Positions 8,333 through 14,843 of a stretch of 14,843 nt of DNA are shown here, piece by piece. How positions within the stretch are numbered: the stretch's first letter is position 1; every line of letters begins with the position of its first letter. Position numbers and translations under genes: made by a program. Source of the DNA: Bdellovibrionaceae bacterium UBA5009. GTDB lineage: Bacteria; Bdellovibrionota; Bdellovibrionia; Bdellovibrionales; Bdellovibrionaceae. Under the pieces are notes generated by a model. That model searched no databases, had not been told where the DNA came from, and was given only the letters and a program-made list of their open reading frames with translations. The stretch lies in contig DGYJ01000081.1 of assembly GCA_002396665.1 (NCBI GenBank), forward strand, positions 5,696 through 20,538, read 5' to 3'.

Positions 8333-10885
8333 CTAGATAGTCAAAAAAATGTTCTTATTAAAAATACATATTCAATTTTGACACTTCTATTGATGGTCGC
8401 ACTGTTTTCATGTCAAAAAAATGACCAAGTTGTCCATCAACAACGTGTATCTGATTCGAACTTAGAGAACCCGAGTGATTCGACAAAATCAATTTCTTTA
8501 GAATATAAAAATTTAAAAAATGATTCTGAAGGTATCCGCCAAGCATTAGAGTCGAAGTCTTCTTTACGTTTTGGCGACGAGATTATTGAAACTGCACCGC
8601 TTTGGCAGTTGTATTCACGAAGAGGGTTTGGCCCGATTTGGACCAATCAGCTGGGTCAGTTTATTAAACAACAAACTTTTGATAAAATTCTTATTCTGGC
8701 TGAACAAAATGGTCTTTTGCTTTCAGATTATAAGTTTAAGGATTTGGAAAATGAAATTGCAAAAATTCCCAATGTTCAGCCTCTTTATTTAGAAATTTTA
8801 TTAAGTCATGCTTATTTAAAGTTGGCTCGAAATCTTTACCAAGGACGACTGCAGGACCCAGATCTTGTTGATGATGATATTAAATACCCACGAAAAATTT
8901 TTAATGCCTATGGAAATTTGTCAGATTCATTAGATCACGGTGATGATCAAATATTAAATGCTCTGCAGTCATTAACGCCGCAGAATTTGACCTACAAGGG
9001 GATTCAGACGTCCTATAAAAATTTATTACAATACCGAACAAGCGCCTGGGAAAAAATGCCTTTTCCCGATAAAAATTTATCGATCGGGGAAAGCTTTTCT
9101 TCAATTCATGAGCTTAAAAAAAGAATGTCCTTGTTTGGTTATAATGTCTCGAATCCAAATTCAGATGTGGTTGATCTTGAATTTATAAAAGTATTGGATC
9201 GTTTTTATAAGCTCAATGGTCAAGACACTTCGAAGCAACTTCGACCATCTGTTTTTAAATTCTTCAATGTCTCTGTAGTTTCTCGTTTAGAACAAATGGA
9301 AATTGCCCTTGAAAAAATCAGATGGTGGCCCCAGCAGTTTGAATCCAGATATATCTCTGTGAACTTGGCCTTCCAGGAATTTGTGATGAAAGACTCTGGT
9401 GTTGATGTTTTGCGAATGCGTTCGATCAATGGTCAGCGAATTCGACGGACTCCACAAATGCGTGATGTCGCTCGCACAGTTGAAATGAATCCCACTTGGA
9501 CAGTTCCGCGCAACTTGGCCTTGAAAGACAAATTGCCCCATATAAAACAAGATCCAAATTTTTTAAGTTCGCACAATATGAAGTTGTACAATTCAGATGG
9601 GCTTGAAGTTGATCCGCGGACTGTGGATTGGTCTAAGGTCAACAGCCGAAACTTCTCTTTTACAATTGTGCAGGGACCAGGTGATGACAATGCCTTGGGG
9701 CGGGTCAAGTTCCCATTGACGAACCCCTGGGCAATCTACATGCATGATACGAATGAAAGAAATCTATTTGCCCAGTCCCAACGACTTTTAAGTTCGGGAT
9801 GTGTGCGTTTACAAAGGCCCTTTGATTTGGCCTATGAGCTCTTAAGGGATCAGTCTAATTATACTCCGTCCTCCATCCAGGCCCTATTAGCTTTGGATGA
9901 ATATGGTCAAATCAAATATCCACAGTATCGAATCCGTATACGCCAAGAAGTTCCAGTGTATTTGACTTATTTAACAGTGGATGTGGCCGAAGATGGAGCC
10001 ATTCGTTTTGCTGATGATCACTATGCCAGTGATTGGCGCTTGAAAAAAATCCTGCAATCAAGGCAAAAAAACTCTGCCTATCAATTGGGAACATCCACAT
10101 CAGTTGGTGAACTGCAAGTCATTGGGGAAGCTGGTCCTGCGCAATTGCACAACGAAGTTGTTGTTTCTTACTGTGCAGAAAAATTAAAATCAAATTGTCA
10201 GTCGCCTCAATCTTTGCCTTTGAATGAGGTCCTACGTTTAAATACGGGTTCTTATATGCTTGGTTTTGAAAATTCCATTTATCCAGGCTGGGTGAATATT
10301 GAAAATGGTCAGCGAACGCAAATTCAATTAACAAAATTATTTGTTCCTGAAAATTTAAAATCTGCAAAACAGATTAAAGTCTACAAAGATCTTACTGATC
10401 GTGTGGAGCAAAGAAAGACCCTGTGGATGTCTTTCTTTCAAAGAGCTTCATTGTTTCGTCAGGCGCAGTACAGTTTTGGTGATCTGTACCCGGCCACTTC
10501 TGATCAGGTCGATGTTTCAAGAAGAATGAATTATAATCTTTGCAAAGAGCTGCCGAATTGGGCCAGGGTATCGAAAGTGACGGAAGAGGCCATTCGAATC
10601 TGTCGAATCTACAATAACGCAAAAAGTTTTATAGATCTTTCCAGTTTATTTTCCTTCCGATCTGTTAATAACACTGATCGACTGCAGCCTGGAAGTTACT
10701 TCCAGATGTGGATGACAGCCCCGGGGGATCAGGTCCGGGTGTTGATGCGAAGGCAATTGGTGTCGGCTCCGATTAGAGGCGAAGATTTTATTTCTGTTTT
10801 GCCCGGGGTCTATCGTTTCGAATCTGAAAACGGTGCGGCATCTTCGGTTTCAGTCAGCACTGGACAAATTGTCGAGAACTATTGA
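8330..10885 (+). CDS. Lipoprotein L,D-transpeptidase, YcbB/LdtD-like, with C-terminal extension
   Basis: This is a predicted peptidoglycan L,D-transpeptidase of the YkuD fold, which would form 3-3 peptide cross-links or attach other amines to tetrapeptide stems in the periplasm. It is 851 aa. Residues 1-28 are a lipoprotein signal with a hydrophobic core and lipobox LFSC (Cys28); Gln at +2 fits outer-membrane sorting. The N-terminal YcbB-like scaffold includes LWQLYSRRGFGPIW, and a PG-binding-like helical segment (ELKKRMSLFGY) lies at about 260-330. The catalytic domain has His472 in YMHDTNERNLF and the nucleophile Cys491 in SSGCVRL, spaced 19 residues as in E. coli LdtD. The family core ends near residue 585. 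About 260 further residues are extra and include two similar beta-type segments (about 636-668 and 822-851). The fold assignment is firm; the substrate (own or prey wall) is unknown. Confidence 0.9.
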   Translation: MLDSQKNVLIKNTYSILTLLLMVALFSCQKNDQVVHQQRVSDSNLENPSDSTKSISLEYKNLKNDSEGIRQALESKSSLRFGDEIIETAPLWQLYSRRGFGPIWTNQLGQFIKQQTFDKILILAEQNGLLLSDYKFKDLENEIAKIPNVQPLYLEILLSHAYLKLARNLYQGRLQDPDLVDDDIKYPRKIFNAYGNLSDSLDHGDDQILNALQSLTPQNLTYKGIQTSYKNLLQYRTSAWEKMPFPDKNLSIGESFSSIHELKKRMSLFGYNVSNPNSDVVDLEFIKVLDRFYKLNGQDTSKQLRPSVFKFFNVSVVSRLEQMEIALEKIRWWPQQFESRYISVNLAFQEFVMKDSGVDVLRMRSINGQRIRRTPQMRDVARTVEMNPTWTVPRNLALKDKLPHIKQDPNFLSSHNMKLYNSDGLEVDPRTVDWSKVNSRNFSFTIVQGPGDDNALGRVKFPLTNPWAIYMHDTNERNLFAQSQRLLSSGCVRLQRPFDLAYELLRDQSNYTPSSIQALLALDEYGQIKYPQYRIRIRQEVPVYLTYLTVDVAEDGAIRFADDHYASDWRLKKILQSRQKNSAYQLGTSTSVGELQVIGEAGPAQLHNEVVVSYCAEKLKSNCQSPQSLPLNEVLRLNTGSYMLGFENSIYPGWVNIENGQRTQIQLTKLFVPENLKSAKQIKVYKDLTDRVEQRKTLWMSFFQRASLFRQAQYSFGDLYPATSDQVDVSRRMNYNLCKELPNWARVSKVTEEAIRICRIYNNAKSFIDLSSLFSFRSVNNTDRLQPGSYFQMWMTAPGDQVRVLMRRQLVSAPIRGEDFISVLPGVYRFESENGAASSVSVSTGQIVENY

Positions 10886-10895
10886 TCCTAATGCA

Positions 10896-11513
10896 GTGAA
10901 GATATTTGCTGTTAACTTATTTATTATTTTATTTGCTATCGAAGCGATCTCGTCAGACAAAGTACCGCCAAGATCTTCGGCTTCCTATGACATCGTTAAG
11001 GGCTGTCGGCCAGAATTTGTAAAAGCAATTCAGGCTTCTTCTTTTAGCTTAGACGTTTTGAAGGAAAAAATTGATCAAATCTATCCCACGCTTAATTCCA
11101 TAGAACTTGAAAAGCAGTGGCTTTTAAATGAGCCTGGTAGCAGGGCTGCAAAAGCAATTCCCATCGAGCGCCGCAGATTGACCCTTAGGACTCGCCGCGA
11201 AAAAAGTCTTCCGGTTAAGGTTTTAAGCTTTGAAAAGCTAGACTCCCAAGATGCTGGCGAAGTCATTCCGATTCCCCCTGAGCATCAAAAAAATCCACCG
11301 CAGGAAGTCATAAATAGCTATTTGTTCAAGTATGACATCAGCCAAGAATTGCTAACAAAGAAGGATGTGAAATCCAAGGGGCGTGAACTCGAGTACCAGC
11401 GCACTGATGATGGAATTGTATTTTTGAATTTCACAGATCCTGCGGATAAAATTTCGCTGCGCTGTCAGAAAAAATCGCAATTAGGCGTTGTTTGCTTTTG
11501 CGATAAAAAATAA
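10896..11513 (+). CDS. Small secreted protein of unknown function
   Basis: I do not recognise this family. GTG 10896 as start gives MKIFAVNLFIILFAIEA as a typical signal peptide with cleavage near residue 17-20, so a 205-aa precursor is exported to the periplasm. The mature part is basic and proline-containing, with an Arg-rich stretch at about 105-115 (IERRRLTLRTRREK). It has four cysteines: Cys37 near the new N-terminus, and Cys190, Cys200 and Cys202 at the C-terminus, so disulfides or metal binding are possible. There is no lipobox and no second membrane helix. The frame stays open to GTG 10833, but that start would overlap the transpeptidase gene by 53 bases and bury the signal peptide. 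No strong Shine-Dalgarno precedes GTG 10896, so translation may depend on the upstream gene, whose stop is only 10 bases away. A role in the envelope next to the transpeptidase is inferred from position alone. Confidence 0.7.
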   Translation: MKIFAVNLFIILFAIEAISSDKVPPRSSASYDIVKGCRPEFVKAIQASSFSLDVLKEKIDQIYPTLNSIELEKQWLLNEPGSRAAKAIPIERRRLTLRTRREKSLPVKVLSFEKLDSQDAGEVIPIPPEHQKNPPQEVINSYLFKYDISQELLTKKDVKSKGRELEYQRTDDGIVFLNFTDPADKISLRCQKKSQLGVVCFCDKK

Positions 11514-11515
11514 TC

Positions 11516-11543
11516 TTGCTTCAGCTCTTGTTTGTTCTATACT
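11516..11543 (+). promoter_or_regulatory. Putative sigma70-type promoter of the zapA-fthC-rny-tyrS operon
   Basis: A TTGCTT -35 box (11516-11521) and a TATACT -10 box (11538-11543) are separated by 16 bases. An A-rich tract, AAAAAATAAT (11505-11514), lies just upstream like an UP element. Transcription would start near 11550, giving a leader of about 75 bases before zapA. This is the best promoter match I found in the window, and it sits in its longest spacer (112 bases). Confidence 0.6.
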
Positions 11544-11551
11544 AAATACAA

Positions 11552-11606
11552 CTTAAATCTTGGAATTTTAAGGGTTTTTGGTTCTTTTTAAAAAATAAGA
11601 AGAGCC
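11552..11606 (+). other. Two successive hairpins in the zapA leader
   Basis: The first stem pairs CTTAAA (11552-11557) with TTTAAG (11567-11572) around a 9-base loop. The second is longer: 11580-11590 (GGTTCTTTTTA) pairs with 11596-11606 (TAAGAAGAGCC), 11 continuous pairs including two G-U, around an AAAAA loop. Neither is followed by a T run, so these are not ordinary terminators. The second ends 19 bases before the TTG start of zapA and could affect mRNA stability or ribosome access. The function is inferred. Confidence 0.45.
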
Positions 11607-11625
11607 GCTAACAACAGAGATTAAA

Positions 11626-11943
11626 TTGAAAACATTAGATAAACAAAGACAACATCAATCTCAAGTTTACGACTTCGATATCGCAGGTGTTCCTTATAAA
11701 TTAAAAACAAATCATGATCAGCAAACTGTTCATGAAATGGTTGCAATGATTAATGAAAAAATGAATCAGTCGATCAAATTGACAAAAAATGGTTCTTTTC
11801 AAAATGCCGCAATTCTAACGTCTATGAACTTAGTTGAAGAAGTTCTGGTGATGAAAAAAAGATTTCGCCAGGAACTTGAAAATCTTGAAAAAAAAGCTCT
11901 TCGCTTATCTGTTGATCTCGAAAATTCCAAGATCCAAAAGTAA
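11626..11943 (+). CDS. zapA: Cell division protein ZapA
   Basis: ZapA is a small cytoplasmic protein that binds and bundles FtsZ filaments and helps stabilise the Z ring. The 105-aa product has the family layout. A short N-terminal beta region (YDFDIAGVPYKLKTNHDQQTV) is followed by a helix with VHEMVAMINEKMNQ, the NAAILTSMNLVEEVL block that recalls the ZapA signature for its first helix, and a C-terminal coiled coil rich in Glu, Lys and Leu. The start is TTG 11626, preceded only by a weak AGAGA (11616-11620). An alternative internal ATG would remove the conserved N-terminal strand. It is the first gene after the putative promoter, and fthC follows after 14 bases. zapA next to fthC is a widely conserved arrangement in proteobacteria, which supports the call. 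Confidence 0.88.
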   Translation: MKTLDKQRQHQSQVYDFDIAGVPYKLKTNHDQQTVHEMVAMINEKMNQSIKLTKNGSFQNAAILTSMNLVEEVLVMKKRFRQELENLEKKALRLSVDLENSKIQK

Positions 11944-11957
11944 TTGGATCGGATGGG

Positions 11958-12527
11958 ATGAAAACTAAGTCACAGCTTCGGGGACATTATAAGTCCATGC
12001 TTATCGATTTAGATCATCGCACTTCGGTTGAGGAGCGCGAGTTGTTGTTTGTCGATACGTTGAAATTATTTTTTAAAAATCAAAGGGGATTGTGGGCCGC
12101 TTTTCAGCCCATGAAGACCGAACCCCTTCTTTTAAAAGCCCTTCAGTCGATTTCCCATATTCAATTTTGTTTTCCGCGAATCGCCGGGAATGTTTTGGAA
12201 TTTGTAAAAGCAGAAAAATTTCAGATCAGTGCCCTGGGTTTTTTAGAGCCCGTGGGTGGAAAAGTTTTTCGCCTGCAAGATTTGCAGGGGCTTTTGATTC
12301 CAGGATTGGCTTTTGATCGAAATGGTCATCGTTTGGGTCGAGGCAAAGCATTTTATGATAAAACCCTTATTGGCTGTCAGGCCATCAAGGCTGCTGTTTG
12401 TTACCACCAACAATTACATCAAGAAAATTTACCAGCTGAAGATCACGATGTTCGAATGGATTTCGTGATCACTGAAAAGGAAATTATTCCTGCATCTCAG
12501 GAAAGGAATTCAACACCATGGAAATAG
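11958..12527 (+). CDS. fthC: 5-formyltetrahydrofolate cyclo-ligase
   Basis: This enzyme (EC 6.3.3.2, also called MTHFS or YgfA) uses ATP to convert 5-formyl-tetrahydrofolate to 5,10-methenyl-tetrahydrofolate, returning a storage or inhibitory folate to the one-carbon pool. The 189-aa protein fits the family length. The hallmark block LIPGLAFDRNGHRLGRGKAFYD is at about 112-134, with the glycine-rich phosphate-binding part GHRLGRGKAFYD. The family's usual RLGxGxGFYDR reads RLGRGKAFYDK here, a mild divergence. Upstream, FCFPRI (about 70-75) and LGFLEPVGG match the substrate-side strands. The C-terminal LPAEDHDVRMDFVITEKEII matches the family ending. Lys-rich KTKSQLRGHYK at the N-terminus matches the conserved KxxLR. 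The start ATG 11958 has a G-rich upstream sequence. The 3' end overlaps rny by 10 bases. Confidence 0.9.
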   Translation: MKTKSQLRGHYKSMLIDLDHRTSVEERELLFVDTLKLFFKNQRGLWAAFQPMKTEPLLLKALQSISHIQFCFPRIAGNVLEFVKAEKFQISALGFLEPVGGKVFRLQDLQGLLIPGLAFDRNGHRLGRGKAFYDKTLIGCQAIKAAVCYHQQLHQENLPAEDHDVRMDFVITEKEIIPASQERNSTPWK

Positions 12528-14083
12528 CAATTACCGCTGTTCTAGCACTTGTTTTTGGAACACTTGGAGGATTCTTCTTTAAGAAATTTAAAGATGATTC
12601 AAGTAAAAAATCGGCTCAGCAAGAAGCCGATCGTATTATCAACAAAGCGAAGTCTGAAGCCGCAAGGGTTAAAAAAGATTCTGAAACCAAGGCTAAAGAT
12701 TTTGAGAGCCGCGCCCGCAAGAATGTTGAAACTGATATTCACAAACAAAGGTCTCAACTTAAAAATAAAGAGACCCAGCTTGAGCGCAGAATGAAAGAGA
12801 TCGAAGATCAGCATAAGCAAAAGCTGCAAGAAAATGAACGCTTTGTGAACAACTTGAAAGATCGCGAGCACAAAATTCAAGTTGGTGAAGGCCGTTTGAA
12901 AGAGCTCGAGAAAAAAGCCTCTGATCATATTGAAGAAATTAAATCGAAATTAGAAAAAACGGCGGCAATGACAAAAGAAGAAGCTCGTCGCGAGTTGATG
13001 TCGGCCTTGGAAGAAGAAGTTAAAACTCTGTCTGCGCAAAAAATCACTCAGATGGAAGACGAGACTCAAAAAGAAATTGAAAAGCGAACAAAAAAAGTTC
13101 TTTCCCAAGCTCTTTCGCGTTTTGCAGCAGAGTACACATCTGAAAGAACCGTCAGTGTGATGGCGTTGAACAGTGACGAAATGAAGGGTAAAATTATTGG
13201 TCGCGAGGGTCGTAACATTCGAACCCTTGAGGCCCTGTGTGGTGTGGATTTGATCGTCGATGATACTCCGGAAGCAGTTGTTATTTCTGGATTCGATCCA
13301 GTTCGCCGGGAATTGGCGAAGAAAACAATTGAAAAATTAATGGAAGATGGCCGCGTCCATCCTGCACGTATTGAAGAGGTCGTCGAAAAGCAACGTTCTG
13401 AATTGATGAAATCAATCAAAGAAGAAGGCGATAAAACTGTCGACGAGCTTGGCGTTCATCCCATGCACAATGAATTGGTGAAATTAGTTGGTTCAATGAA
13501 ATTCCGTTCGTCCCAGGCCCAAAATCTTTTAAATCATTCCATTGAAGTGGCCTATATCGCGGGTCTTTTGGCCGCCGAGCTTGGAGTGAGTGTGAAGATC
13601 GCAAGGCGTGCAGGCTTATTGCATGACATTGGTAAAGTGATTGATCATACCCACGAAGGAAGTCATGCCATTGTCGGTGCTGAAATCGCAAAAAAATATG
13701 GTGAAACAGAAGAAGTGGCCCATGCGATTAGATCCCACCATGATGAAGAAAAACCAAGTACTCAGTTGGCATGGATTGTTCAAGCTGCAAATATTTTATC
13801 CCATTCTCGTCCTGGAGCTCGTCGTCCGCAAATGGAAAACTATATCCATCGCCTCGAGAATTTGGAATCCATTGGAAATAGTTTTGATGGAGTTTTAAAA
13901 ACTTTTGCATTGCAAGCTGGTAAAGAGATTCGCGTTTTAGTTGAATCCAGCCGTGTGACTGAAGATCTTGCAGTGATGTGGTCCCGTGATATCGCACGAA
14001 AAATTGAACGCGAAATGCCGCAATCCAATTCGATTAAAATCAATGTCGTTCGTGAAACAAGATCCGTGGAGATGGCTCGATGA
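12518..14083 (+). CDS. rny: Ribonuclease Y
   Basis: RNase Y is a membrane-anchored endoribonuclease that starts mRNA decay and processing in bacteria that rely less on RNase E. The 521-aa length matches the family (about 520). An N-terminal transmembrane helix (about 2-22) is followed by a long charged coiled coil (about 25-200). A KH RNA-binding domain has the GREG loop at 228-231, and an HD-family catalytic domain follows with His340, the HD pair His369-Asp370 in LLHDIGK, and His407-His408. The final HD-superfamily metal ligand, normally Asp in a motif like AADALSAARPGAR, is Asn425 here (QAANILSHSRPGAR). The ATG at 12518 overlaps fthC, with AGGAAAGGA (12499-12507) 10 bases upstream. The stop overlaps tyrS as ATGA. 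The family call is firm; full catalytic activity is less certain because of Asn425. Confidence 0.95.
   Translation: MEIAITAVLALVFGTLGGFFFKKFKDDSSKKSAQQEADRIINKAKSEAARVKKDSETKAKDFESRARKNVETDIHKQRSQLKNKETQLERRMKEIEDQHKQKLQENERFVNNLKDREHKIQVGEGRLKELEKKASDHIEEIKSKLEKTAAMTKEEARRELMSALEEEVKTLSAQKITQMEDETQKEIEKRTKKVLSQALSRFAAEYTSERTVSVMALNSDEMKGKIIGREGRNIRTLEALCGVDLIVDDTPEAVVISGFDPVRRELAKKTIEKLMEDGRVHPARIEEVVEKQRSELMKSIKEEGDKTVDELGVHPMHNELVKLVGSMKFRSSQAQNLLNHSIEVAYIAGLLAAELGVSVKIARRAGLLHDIGKVIDHTHEGSHAIVGAEIAKKYGETEEVAHAIRSHHDEEKPSTQLAWIVQAANILSHSRPGARRPQMENYIHRLENLESIGNSFDGVLKTFALQAGKEIRVLVESSRVTEDLAVMWSRDIARKIEREMPQSNSIKINVVRETRSVEMAR
14068..14083 (+). promoter_or_regulatory. tyrS ribosome-binding site and ATGA overlap
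   Basis: GGAG at 14068-14071 lies 8 bases before ATG 14080, which overlaps the rny stop TGA at 14081-14083. A second in-frame ATG directly follows at 14083 (11 bases from GGAG). The first is better placed, though either could be used. The arrangement suggests coupled translation of rny and tyrS. Confidence 0.65.
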
Positions 14084-14843
14084 TGTTAAGCCCTGAAGAG
14101 CAGTTAAAAAGAATCAGTTATGGATGTGCTGAATTGATCAGTGCTGCTGATCTTTTGAAAAAGCTTAAAAGGTCTGCAGAAACAAAGAAGCCTTTACGTA
14201 TTAAATTTGGTGCGGATCCGACCCGGCCAGACATTCATTTGGGTCATACCGTTGTTATTAATAAATTAAAAACTTTTCAAGATCTTGGTCATCATATTTT
14301 GTTTTTGATTGGTGATTTCACAGCCATGATTGGCGATCCATCTGGTAAAAATTCAACCAGGCCAATTTTAAGTCGTGAAGAGATCGCTGAAAACGCGAAA
14401 ACCTACGCGAAACAAATTTTTAAAATCCTAGATCCTGAAAAAACTGAAATTGTTTATAATTCCTCTTGGATTGATCCCATGACCCCGGCGGATTTTATTC
14501 GCTTATCATCTCAGTACACTGTCGCAAGGATTTTAGAGCGGGATGATTTTACAAAAAGATATAAGGCTGGAGTTCCAATTTCAATTCACGAACTTTTGTA
14601 TCCATTAACTCAAGGCTATGACTCTGTGGCATTGAAGGCCGATGTGGAATTGGGTGGGACGGATCAAAAGTTTAATCTTTTGGTAGGCCGTGAATTGCAG
14701 CACGCCTACGGGCAAGAACCCCAAGTTGTTTTGACAATGCCAATTCTTGAAGGACTCGATGGCGTAAATAAAATGTCCAAGTCTTTAGATAATTATATAT
14801 CCGTTGTGGATTCCCCAAAGGACATGTTTGGTAAAACCATGCG
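14080..14843 (+). CDS. tyrS: Tyrosyl-tRNA synthetase (5' part, cut by window end)
   Basis: This class I synthetase charges tRNA-Tyr in the cytoplasm. The frame is open from ATG 14080 to the window edge, giving 254 residues of a protein usually about 400 long. The Rossmann-fold active site shows KFGADPTRPDIHLGH, with the HIGH-type motif HLGH at 53-56, then IGDFTAMIGDPSGKNSTRP. This wording matches the second bacterial TyrRS type (TyrZ-like) rather than the E. coli type. The tyrosine-binding region includes LLYPLTQGYDSVALKADVELGGTDQKFN, and the KMSKS loop is intact at 231-235. The anticodon and S4-like C-terminal region lies beyond the window. It is the last visible member of the zapA-fthC-rny run. 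Confidence 0.95.
   Translation, partial: MMLSPEEQLKRISYGCAELISAADLLKKLKRSAETKKPLRIKFGADPTRPDIHLGHTVVINKLKTFQDLGHHILFLIGDFTAMIGDPSGKNSTRPILSREEIAENAKTYAKQIFKILDPEKTEIVYNSSWIDPMTPADFIRLSSQYTVARILERDDFTKRYKAGVPISIHELLYPLTQGYDSVALKADVELGGTDQKFNLLVGRELQHAYGQEPQVVLTMPILEGLDGVNKMSKSLDNYISVVDSPKDMFGKTM

Noticed and set aside
10833..10895. GTG 10833 as start of the small secreted protein
   Set aside because: It would overlap the transpeptidase gene by 53 bases and put about 21 residues before an otherwise clean signal peptide starting MKIFAV.
11580..11606. zapA leader hairpin as a Rho-independent terminator or small RNA end
   Set aside because: No T run follows the stem on either strand in the right place, and the stem is mostly A-U pairs.
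12599..12928. A 109-codon minus-strand open frame rich in Phe and Leu, opposite the RNase Y coiled coil
   Set aside because: Its hydrophobic look is the antisense image of Lys/Glu-rich coiled-coil codons; there is no ribosome-binding site and no family resemblance.
1..14843. A new defence, mobile or predation-specific gene cluster
   Set aside because: Every long plus-strand gene except one small secreted protein belongs to a known housekeeping or envelope family. There are no integrases, transposases, repeats or composition breaks that I can see.

Overview
The window is a dense, single-strand (+) stretch of bacterial housekeeping genes with almost no intergenic space. It contains ten protein-coding genes, two of them cut by the window edges. 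I see no RNA gene, mobile element, CRISPR array or clear Rho-independent terminator. The gene set suggests a member of the Bdellovibrionota (Bdellovibrio or a close, lower-GC relative): a single-chain alpha2-type glycyl-tRNA synthetase, pyruvate phosphate dikinase, smc-ftsY, a YcbB-like L,D-transpeptidase lipoprotein, and a zapA-fthC-rny-tyrS run. The base composition looks moderately AT-rich. The lineage is my inference from gene content and protein style; I could not run a database search.

Block 1 (1-8284) holds the 3' end of glyS, ppdK, smc and ftsY. ppdK and smc overlap by 4 bases (TTGA), and smc and ftsY are 34 bases apart, so these three probably share a transcript. Block 2 (8330-11513) is a cell-envelope pair: an 851-aa lipoprotein L,D-transpeptidase with an unusual C-terminal extension of about 260 residues, then a small secreted cysteine-containing protein I do not recognise. 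Block 3 (11516-14843) opens with a good sigma70-like promoter and a structured leader. It runs through zapA, fthC, rny and tyrS with a 14-base gap, a 10-base overlap and a 4-base ATGA overlap, which looks like one operon.

The genes cover translation (GlyRS, TyrRS), central carbon metabolism (PPDK), chromosome organisation (SMC), membrane-protein targeting (FtsY), wall cross-linking (Ldt), division (ZapA), folate metabolism (FthC) and RNA decay (RNase Y). There is no obvious new multi-gene system.

The points most worth a second look are these. RNase Y has Asn where its HD domain normally has the last metal-binding Asp. The L,D-transpeptidase has an extra C-terminal region with two similar beta-type segments, and a co-directional secreted orphan sits next to it. 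FtsY carries an N-terminal membrane segment in place of a long acidic domain. The zapA leader carries two successive hairpins, and the zapA-fthC junction has no room for the 6S RNA gene found there in many proteobacteria.
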